Assembly: GCA_031285295.1 (NCBI GenBank)
Contig: JAITWK010000012.1
Location: 1 to 41,262, forward strand
From: Deltaproteobacteria bacterium
Lineage (GTDB): Bacteria; Desulfobacterota; Desulfovibrionia; Desulfovibrionales; Desulfovibrionaceae
Length of the DNA: 41,262 bases
Reading direction: 5' to 3'
Shown here piece by piece: positions 35,915-41,262 of the stretch (position 1 is the first letter of the stretch; each line of letters opens with the position of its first letter). The translations under genes and the position numbers were made by a program. The notes under the pieces were generated by a model. It ran no database searches and was not told the origin of the DNA. It saw only the letters and a program-made list of their open reading frames with translations.

Positions 35915-36220
35915 CTATAAGTATGCACCAATATGGCTGGATTTGATGCTAAGCGGAACTCCAAGCGCACTCGTAATTTTGGCTATGGTTTCAAATTGCG
36001 GCTTATTGCCCGGCGAAAATGTTTTATACAGACTTGCCCTGCTTAGTCCAGTATCTTTGGCAAGTTGGGTCATGCCTCGTGCCTTGGCAACGTCACCCAA
36101 AGCCAGCAGAAAAGAATCGAGGGAGAAGTCTTCAAGACAGGCAGCCAGATACTCGCTCATCGCCTCTTCACTATCAAGATATCGTGCGGCATCATATTCG
36201 CGGATAATTACTTTTTTCAT
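35915..36220 (-). CDS. higA: HigA-type antitoxin (addiction module antidote, XRE fold)
   Basis: 101 residues from ATG 36220, with GGAGG seven bases upstream inside the end of the toxin gene; starting further up would overlap the toxin more. The N-terminal part (EYDAARYLDSEEAMSEYLAA) is typical of antidotes of this group. The helix-turn-helix follows (about residues 45-90: MTQLAKDTGLSRASLYKTFS). It should bind and neutralise the toxin and repress the operon. The first bases of its frame overlap the toxin stop (ATGA). The methylase gene starts 115 bases further on, on the same strand. Confidence 0.9.
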   Translation of the reverse strand: MKKVIIREYDAARYLDSEEAMSEYLAACLEDFSLDSFLLALGDVAKARGMTQLAKDTGLSRASLYKTFSPGNKPQFETIAKITSALGVPLSIKSSHIGAYL

Positions 36221-36522
36221 TGTCGTTCCTCCAAAATAGTGCGCCACATTTCTTTTGCTTTGTCTATATCCTTGTTTTGCGAGGATTTATCCCCGCCAAG
36301 AATCAGCAAATACACGTTTATTCCTTCTTGGGCATAATAAACACGGTATCCCGGCCCGTAATCAATTTTCATTTCACAGATACCGTCACCCAACACTTTG
36401 TATTCGCCGAAGTTGCCAGCTCTAGCCCTGTTGATCCGCGCCAAAATTCGCATTTTGGCTTTCAGGTCGTGAAGTTTCTCAACCCAGTCAGAAAACTGTT
36501 CGGTTTCATAAATAGTGTTCAT
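36217..36522 (-). CDS. higB: RelE/ParE-superfamily toxin, HigB-type addiction module killer protein
   Basis: 101 residues from ATG 36522; the frame extends to 36555, but the family begins near MNTIYETEQFSDWV. Motifs are typical of this killer group: RINRARAGNFGEYKVLGDGI, EMKIDYGPGYRVYY and LLILGGDKSSQNKDI. Such proteins are mostly ribosome-dependent mRNA interferases, though that is not proven for this branch. Toxin first and antidote second is the HigBA order. The AGGA before the ATG is distant (11 bases), so toxin translation may be weak relative to the antidote. Confidence 0.92.
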   Translation of the reverse strand: MNTIYETEQFSDWVEKLHDLKAKMRILARINRARAGNFGEYKVLGDGICEMKIDYGPGYRVYYAQEGINVYLLILGGDKSSQNKDIDKAKEMWRTILEERQ

Positions 36523-36599
36523 GTTTATATGTATCCTGTGGGCGACAAAAGTCAAGTGGCGCTATCAGATGCTTCCACCAAAATAACTTGCCATATACT

Positions 36600-37007
36600 T
36601 TACCCTCCAGCCCCCTCAATCTTTCGCAATTCTTCCATAAAAAACTCGCGGGCGCTCACAGTTTTACCGTCAGCAAGTTTGATGCTGTATTCCTCGCCGG
36701 ACATGGAAGATTTGGAGGCTATATTTTCGATGAACAGTTCGGCGGTTTTGGCATATCGCTTGCCGTTTCTATACTTCAGCCGCAAATGCGAGGCCGCCCT
36801 TTCGCCGTCATATTCCGTGCCGTTCCGGATAAACTTGGTTCCCTCCGGCATGTTTTCAACAAACGCGATCAGGTTCTCGATTTTTGCTTCCTCAGTCAGA
36901 ACAGGCAAGTTTTCGCTTGGTGCCGCTTCATCCATTTGAGCAAACGCAGCAGTAACGGAAAAAAGCAGAGATAGAGCAAGAAAAAACAAACTAATTTTAT
37001 AAGTCAT
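36600..37007 (-). CDS. DUF5329 (YfeK-like) secreted protein
   Basis: 135 residues from ATG 37007 behind AGGAGG. A Sec signal peptide covers residues 1-23 (hydrophobic core LFFLALSLLFSV, cleavage after AFA). The mature part has the family pattern: LIAFVENMPEGTKFIRNG, ASHLRLKYRNGKRYAKTAE, and SSMSGEEYSIKLADGK. Periplasmic; function unknown. Downstream of the MBL-fold gene on the same strand, with a copy of the structured repeat between them. Confidence 0.85.
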   Translation of the reverse strand: MTYKISLFFLALSLLFSVTAAFAQMDEAAPSENLPVLTEEAKIENLIAFVENMPEGTKFIRNGTEYDGERAASHLRLKYRNGKRYAKTAELFIENIASKSSMSGEEYSIKLADGKTVSAREFFMEELRKIEGAGG

Positions 37008-37038
37008 AAAAATACCTCCTACAGAACGTCCTTGCTGC

Positions 37039-37162
37039 GGTAGTGCCTGCTTTTGTCGTCAGGCAAGGAAGATGAGTTTTTGCCGATGGGAGTGTACTCT
37101 TCTCGTACTCGACCAGAGGCAAAAACAAAATCTGACGCAGCATCACGACAAAATGAGGCGCT
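37039..37162 (-). repeat. Dispersed structured repeat, copy 2
   Basis: The second copy of the repeat at 5108-5230. Its end overlaps the stop codon of the MBL-fold gene (TAG at 37163-37161). The outer stem TTTTGTCGT / ACGACAAAA and inner stem GTTTTTGCC / GGCAAAAAC are perfect. The apical hairpin GAGTGTAC / GTACTC has one bulge. Orientation relative to the gene it follows is the same as in copy 1. Confidence 0.8.
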
Positions 37163-38258
37163 ACAGTTCTTCCCACCAGCGCGAAAGTTCTGTCTGGCCC
37201 GGCACCAGCTTCTGGCCCATAAGCGGCGTAAGCAGTGTAATACCGCCGTCTTCATCCGCCAGTTTGGCGATCATGCGAATCGATTCATCCCAGGGATGCA
37301 GGGCGAGATCAAAAACGCCCCAATGGATGGGAACCAACGCCTTGGCCTGAACGTCATGACTGGCCCGGATTACTTCTTCCGGAAAAAGATGCGTGTTAGG
37401 CCAACCCGGATTCCAGCCATCAATTTCAAAAAAAGCCAGATCAAAGGGGCCGTATTTAGCGCCAATGGCGCTGAAATGCTCACTGTAGCCGGTATCACCG
37501 CTTAGGAAAATCTTGCTCCGCTCGCCAATCAGCACATAACTGGCCCACAGGCTGCTATCGCGGGTCGAGTAGGTGCGCCCGGAAAAATGATGCGCCTGCT
37601 CCGCCACAATGCGGATGCCGCTATTAAACTCCTCCCCCCAGCCAAGTTCATGAATTTTTTCCGCCGGAATGCCCCATTTGAGCAAATGCGCGCCAACGCC
37701 AAGCGGCACGATAAAAACAGTATCCTTGTCCCGAAAATAACGCATGGTGGCGTATTCCAGGTGGTCGTAATGGTCATGCGTAAGCAGCACATAATCGGGC
37801 AGCGGCATATTTTCGCGCTCCAGCGGCGAAGGGCCATAGCGCCGCACCACAAAGGGAATGGGCGCGGCGTTGTCAAAAACCGGATCAATCAGCAGGCGCT
37901 TGCCTTCCAGCTCAATGATCAGCGAGGAATGCCCCAGCCAGTATACCGCCAAATCCTCCGGCATTGCCGCGAAAGATTCTTTATTCAGCTTTTGCGTTGG
38001 CAAAGAATCGTCCGGGGCGTTTTCATTGGGCAGCAAAAAGCGCAACCGACCGGAACTGCCGCCACGCACGCGATCCGGGTAATGCGGAAGCTCTTCCTGG
38101 TTACGAAACTTGCCGTCCGCGAAATAAGGCAGGCTTTCATAAACCGAAACATCCGGCGGTGTCTGCCCGAATTCACGCAAGGCGCAACCAGCCGCGAGCA
38201 AAGTACCGGCCAGCGGCACCACGGCGACCGCCAGGAAAATTTTTACACAGCGCAACAT
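37161..38258 (-). CDS. MBL-fold lipoprotein resembling NAPE-PLD / RomA-type hydrolases
   Basis: 365 residues from the ATG at 38258, which has GGAGG seven bases upstream; the longer frame to 38528 has no such site. Residues 1-24 are a lipoprotein signal with lipobox LLAAGC (Cys 25), so the protein is membrane-tethered outside the cytoplasm. The metallo-beta-lactamase motif LLTHDHYDHLE supplies HxHxDH. Further family blocks are LLIDPVFDNAAPIPFV, HHFSGRT, FLSGDTGYSEHF and PIHWGVFDLA. This layout is that of N-acyl-phosphatidylethanolamine phospholipase D-like proteins. The bacterial substrate is unknown. Divergent from the MATE gene. Confidence 0.9.
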   Translation of the reverse strand: MLRCVKIFLAVAVVPLAGTLLAAGCALREFGQTPPDVSVYESLPYFADGKFRNQEELPHYPDRVRGGSSGRLRFLLPNENAPDDSLPTQKLNKESFAAMPEDLAVYWLGHSSLIIELEGKRLLIDPVFDNAAPIPFVVRRYGPSPLERENMPLPDYVLLTHDHYDHLEYATMRYFRDKDTVFIVPLGVGAHLLKWGIPAEKIHELGWGEEFNSGIRIVAEQAHHFSGRTYSTRDSSLWASYVLIGERSKIFLSGDTGYSEHFSAIGAKYGPFDLAFFEIDGWNPGWPNTHLFPEEVIRASHDVQAKALVPIHWGVFDLALHPWDESIRMIAKLADEDGGITLLTPLMGQKLVPGQTELSRWWEEL

Positions 38259-38290
38259 GCATAAGCCTCCACATATTTTATCGTGAACGT

Positions 38291-38318
38291 ATTTTACTTT
38301 TAATGAATATAAACACAA
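38291..38318 (-). promoter_or_regulatory. Candidate promoter of the MBL-fold gene
   Basis: On the minus strand TTGTGT (38318-38313) and TAAAAT (38296-38291) are 16 bases apart, about 33 bases before the ATG at 38258. Confidence 0.4.
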
Positions 38319-38380
38319 CCGATCCGCAGAATTTTTAAGCGAAAATAATCCGGCAATCACGGCAATGACAATGTAATTTG

Positions 38381-38408
38381 TTGACTTGCCGCGCCACAGG
38401 ACTATGCT
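38381..38408 (+). promoter_or_regulatory. Candidate promoter of the MATE gene, very close to its start
   Basis: TTGACT (38381-38386) and TATGCT (38403-38408), 16 bases apart. The expected start of transcription (38414-38419) falls at or just before the ATG at 38419, implying a leaderless or nearly leaderless message. It also overlaps the alternative ATG at 38404, arguing against that start. Confidence 0.5.
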
Positions 38409-38418
38409 ACCCGCCATT

Positions 38419-39789
38419 ATGCAAAAGGTTTCCTCGCGTGAAATATGGAATCTGACCTGGCCGCAGGTGCTGATGATGCTCTTCCAGTTTTTGGTGGGCT
38501 TCACCAACGTCTGGGTAGCCGGACGCATTCAGGGCGATGTGCAGGCCGCTCTGGGCGTAGCTGTTCAGTGCTTTTTCCTGCTCATGGTGGTGGGTATTTC
38601 CATTGCCAACGCCGCTGTCTCCACCATGAGCCAATCTCTGGGGGCCGGGCGGCCTTTACGCGCCAAGCGCTATCTTGGGCTGGTGATCAATCTGGGCGGC
38701 GTACTTTGCCTGATCACTCTGCTGATCGGCTACTTTTTACGCCACCAGCTCATGTACCTGCTGCAAGTGCCGGATAGTATTCTGGATTTGACCCTGCACC
38801 TTTGGCTGTTCTATCTGGCGGGCACTCCCTTCCAGTACGCCATTGCTTTCAGCGCGGCGGTATTCCGGGCGCATAAAAAAGTACGCATACCGCTCTACAC
38901 CGGCATGGTTGTTTGCGCGGCAAACTTCGCGGGCAGTTTTGGCCTCGGTCTGGGACGCTTCGGGCTGCCCGATCTGGGCGTGGATGGCCTGGCCCTTTCC
39001 GCTCTGATCTCCTCCGGGGCTGGCGCTATCTATGTTTTTTACATGCTGGTGCGGCACGGCTATCTTTCGCGGCGCTCGTTCGCCGCGCTGCGCTGGCAGT
39101 TGGGCGCGGCCGGTTATCTGATCAAGGTGGCCCTGCCCGCTGGCGGCAACCAGTTCAGCTGGCAATTGGGACAGCTTGCCATCATCGGCGTCACCGCCTC
39201 GCTCCCCTGGGATAACGTCAACGCCATGGCCGGGTTAACCGCCGGTATCCGCATAGAATCCATACTTTTTCTGCCTGCCATTGCTTTCAGCATGACCGGA
39301 ACCATTCTGGTCGGTCATTGTCTTGGCAGCGGCGATAAAGAGGAAGCCCGGCGCGTGGGCCTGAAAGTGCTGGCCGTGGGCTGCGGCATCATGACTCTGG
39401 TGGCCCTGTTGCTCTGGCCCTGGGTGGATGAACTGGCTGCCTTCATGTCACCTACCAGCCCGGCAGTGCAGCCGCAGACCATCAGTTATGTAAAAATCAA
39501 CCTTTTCGCCACGCCTTTCACAGTAGGCAGCATGATTCTGGGCGGCCTGCTCACCGGAGCCGGAGCCAGCATCTATCCCTTTGTGATTTACAGTGCCGCC
39601 ACCTGGCTGGTGCGCCTGCCGGTGGCCTGGTGGCTGGGGCATATAGTCTGGCAAAGCTCCTCCGGGATTTTTGCCTCCATGCTCATCTCGCAAATTGTGC
39701 AATGCAGCATCATCCTGTATGTCTTTCTGCGTTGCGATTGGGCGCGTTTTTCCATGTACCGGACAAAACCCAAAGCGCGTACCGCCTAA
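38419..39789 (+). CDS. MATE-family multidrug/toxin efflux transporter
   Basis: 456 residues if the ATG at 38419 is used; ATG 38404 (AGGA only a few bases upstream) would add five. About twelve TM helices in two MatE repeats, with the family feature WPQVLMMLFQFLVGFTNVWV at the N-terminus and SQSLGAGRPLRAKRY after helix 2. Such proteins export cationic or other compounds driven by sodium or protons; the substrate cannot be predicted. No Shine-Dalgarno precedes 38419, consistent with the promoter placed just upstream. The DUF2156 gene follows after 85 bases on the same strand, so co-transcription is possible. Confidence 0.92.
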   Translation: MQKVSSREIWNLTWPQVLMMLFQFLVGFTNVWVAGRIQGDVQAALGVAVQCFFLLMVVGISIANAAVSTMSQSLGAGRPLRAKRYLGLVINLGGVLCLITLLIGYFLRHQLMYLLQVPDSILDLTLHLWLFYLAGTPFQYAIAFSAAVFRAHKKVRIPLYTGMVVCAANFAGSFGLGLGRFGLPDLGVDGLALSALISSGAGAIYVFYMLVRHGYLSRRSFAALRWQLGAAGYLIKVALPAGGNQFSWQLGQLAIIGVTASLPWDNVNAMAGLTAGIRIESILFLPAIAFSMTGTILVGHCLGSGDKEEARRVGLKVLAVGCGIMTLVALLLWPWVDELAAFMSPTSPAVQPQTISYVKINLFATPFTVGSMILGGLLTGAGASIYPFVIYSAATWLVRLPVAWWLGHIVWQSSSGIFASMLISQIVQCSIILYVFLRCDWARFSMYRTKPKARTA

Positions 39790-39874
39790 AATATGGTTTG
39801 AGCTTAGTAAAAGACTGCTTTGTCATAAGATATTTTTTTGTTAAAAAAGGCGCTCATGACAATGAGGATACTGT

Positions 39875-40816
39875 ATGACGCCCGAATATAGCCCCATATC
39901 CCTGAAATACGCCGGGGAGTACCAGGCTCTGCTGAACAAATGCGGAAGCAGCCGTGCCTCGGATTACAGCTTTGGCAATATATGGGGCTGGGCCGAACAT
40001 TACGGTCTGGAGTGGCGCACTTGCGGCAAGCTGTGCTGGTTGCGCCAAACCAAACCGCACACTGTAAACTGGGCTCCGGTGGGCGACTGGCAAACGCACC
40101 CCTGGGGTTCCTGCTCCGACCTCGCCAGCGAACTTTCCTATATCCGCGTGCCGGAAAAGCTCCTGAACATCTGGCAAAGCATGCTGCCACCAGAGCGCAT
40201 CCGCGTTGCCGAATCCCGTGGGCATTGGGATTACCTTTACAGTCCGGAAGAATTGGCCACGCTGCCCGGCAACCGCTTTCACAGCAAAAAAAATCTGCTG
40301 AACCAATTCAGGAAAAATTATAATTTCAGCTATGCCGAATTATCCGCAAACTGCGTGGAAGCGGTGCTGAAGATGCAGGATGAATGGGGCAAGTGGCGAG
40401 AAATAGAAGATTCACCTTCGCTGCGGGCGGAAAACCTGGCAGTCTATCGGGTGCTCGAAGCCTGGGATGCCATTCCCCGCCTAAGCGGCGGAGCCATCCG
40501 GCTGGATGGTCAGGTAGTGGCCTATACCGTTGGCGAAGCCATTTGCGAAGATACTATTGTGGTACACTTTGAAAAAGGCATGCCCGGTTTCAAGGGAATC
40601 TATCAGGCTATTAACAACTGCTACGCGCAGTCCATCAACAACCGTAACGCGCAAATAGTTGGCGACCACGCCCCCCAAAGCGAATCCGCCACTGGCAAAA
40701 TCAAATACCTGAACCGCGAACAGGATCTGGACGATGAAGGTTTGCGCAAGGCCAAAGAAAGCTACAATCCGGTTGAGTATGTAAAAAAATACGAAGTGAC
40801 AATACTGCCTGCCTGA
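39875..40816 (+). CDS. DUF2156 family protein (tandem GNAT-like, phosphatidylglycerol lysyltransferase C-terminal type)
   Basis: 313 residues from ATG 39875, with GAGGA six bases upstream. It matches the DUF2156 family: an N-terminal GNAT-like half with SDYSFGNIWGWAEHYGLEW and a C-terminal half with NRFHSKKNLLNQFRKNY, LDGQVVAYTVGEAI and FEKGMPGFKGIYQAINN. The C-terminal domain of MprF, which transfers lysine to phosphatidylglycerol, has the same fold, but free-standing members lack the flippase and their substrate is generally unknown. No TM helix; cytosolic. A strong hairpin follows the stop. Confidence 0.88.
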   Translation: MTPEYSPISLKYAGEYQALLNKCGSSRASDYSFGNIWGWAEHYGLEWRTCGKLCWLRQTKPHTVNWAPVGDWQTHPWGSCSDLASELSYIRVPEKLLNIWQSMLPPERIRVAESRGHWDYLYSPEELATLPGNRFHSKKNLLNQFRKNYNFSYAELSANCVEAVLKMQDEWGKWREIEDSPSLRAENLAVYRVLEAWDAIPRLSGGAIRLDGQVVAYTVGEAICEDTIVVHFEKGMPGFKGIYQAINNCYAQSINNRNAQIVGDHAPQSESATGKIKYLNREQDLDDEGLRKAKESYNPVEYVKKYEVTILPA

Positions 40817-40861
40817 TGGAATATTCCTGACAATCCAAACAGCCAGGCCCGGTGTGCAATC

Positions 40862-40908
40862 AATACAGCCGGTGGTTATGCCAACAGCGCACAACCACCG
40901 GCTGTATT
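40862..40908. terminator. Bidirectional terminator, 16-bp perfect stem
   Basis: AATACAGCCGGTGGTT / AACCACCGGCTGTATT with a 15-base loop, between the convergent DUF2156 and serine ammonia-lyase genes. T-rich sequence follows on the plus strand (TATTTA) and the stem's own A/T ends help on both. Confidence 0.75.
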
Positions 40909-40936
40909 TACATGATTCCGGCAAAATCTATTTTAC

Positions 40937-41262
40937 TTATTTTTTCGTGTCCGCGCCTATTTTTTTCTGCCACTCGTCTTTCAGGCGTTGCGCTGTTTTT
41001 GTGGAGGCCAACCCGCCGCTCAGTGTTCCTCTAAGGGCTGTCGGCAGATGCTGCTGGGTGTTGATTAGCGCGTCAATAACTTCGTCCGGCGGAATGATGC
41101 TTTCCACGCCCGCAAGTGCCATGTCGGCTGCGGCCAGGGCATTGCCCACGCCGATGCCGTTACGTTTTATGCAGGGAATTTCCACCGGACCGCCCACAGG
41201 GTCGCAAATCAGGCCGAGAATATTCTTCAGGGCCAGGGCTGTTCCGTGGGCCACCTCGTTCG
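40937..41262 (-). CDS. sdaAA: L-serine ammonia-lyase, alpha subunit/domain, C-terminal part (truncated by window edge)
   Basis: The frame is open to the right edge (codons NEVAHGTALALKNILGLICD from 41260), so only the last 108 residues are present. The iron-sulfur serine dehydratase signature is clear: ALKNILGLICDPVGGPVEIP followed by CIKRNGIG, with cysteines that in this family ligate the 4Fe-4S cluster. The enzyme converts L-serine to pyruvate and ammonia. Whether the gene encodes a separate alpha subunit or a fused protein cannot be seen. It ends against the bidirectional terminator at 40862. Confidence 0.92.
   Translation of the reverse strand, partial: NEVAHGTALALKNILGLICDPVGGPVEIPCIKRNGIGVGNALAAADMALAGVESIIPPDEVIDALINTQQHLPTALRGTLSGGLASTKTAQRLKDEWQKKIGADTKK

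Noticed and set aside
37053..37505. Plus-strand frame sharing a peptide with the frame at 5178
   Set aside because: The shared peptide is only the translation of the dispersed repeat; the remainder is antisense to the MBL-fold gene.
1..41262. CRISPR arrays, tRNA or rRNA genes, insertion sequences with transposase
   Set aside because: No regularly spaced repeats, no T-loop signature in a cloverleaf context, no transposase frame on either strand.

Overview
The window (about 41 kb) looks like chromosome of a Desulfovibrionaceae-type bacterium. This is inferred from the gene mix rather than from any RNA marker: HAMP-PAS chemoreceptors, an rpsL-rpsG-fusA cluster, a large periplasmic alpha-2-macroglobulin, an AdhE next to a PocR-type regulator, and an L-serine ammonia-lyase. 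Core genes are fairly G+C rich. Two blocks (about 22.4-27.0 kb and 31.4-36.5 kb) are clearly A+T rich and read as acquired DNA.

Layout. Bases 1-3630 hold two tandem chemoreceptors with near-identical signalling domains. Bases 3801-11582 (minus) hold an AAA/DUF4143 ATPase and a 2115-residue thioester alpha-2-macroglobulin. Bases 11858-14908 hold rpsL, rpsG and fusA behind a consensus -35 promoter, closed by a strong terminator. Two membrane proteins follow. Bases 16319-18717 encode a translationally coupled PocR-domain sensor and AraC-type response regulator. The sensor lacks the phospho-acceptor His and the N-box Asn, and the regulator has Glu at the phospho-acceptor Asp. They sit just upstream of adhE (19124-21739), their likely target.

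First A+T-rich block. An orphan XRE/HipB-like regulator is followed by a 1486-residue Hsp90-like ATPase/DUF3883 protein whose ATP-site motifs are in permuted order. Next comes a 29-residue Ldr/Fst-like type I toxin with a full Shine-Dalgarno and a 3' hairpin whose loop carries an anti-Shine-Dalgarno. Then come a PurF-like protein with Gly at the catalytic Cys position, an AlaX-like editing domain, and a convergent SLC13 transporter.

Second A+T-rich block. It holds a C-terminal scrap that resembles a type ISP restriction enzyme, a PD-(D/E)xK nuclease coupled to an N-6 adenine methylase, and a HigBA-type toxin-antitoxin pair. The rest is ordinary: a DUF5329 secreted protein, an MBL-fold lipoprotein, a MATE exporter, a DUF2156 acyltransferase-like protein and the 3' part of an L-serine ammonia-lyase gene. 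A structured repeat of about 123 bp occurs twice, each time directly behind the stop codon of a minus-strand gene (5108-5230 and 37039-37162).
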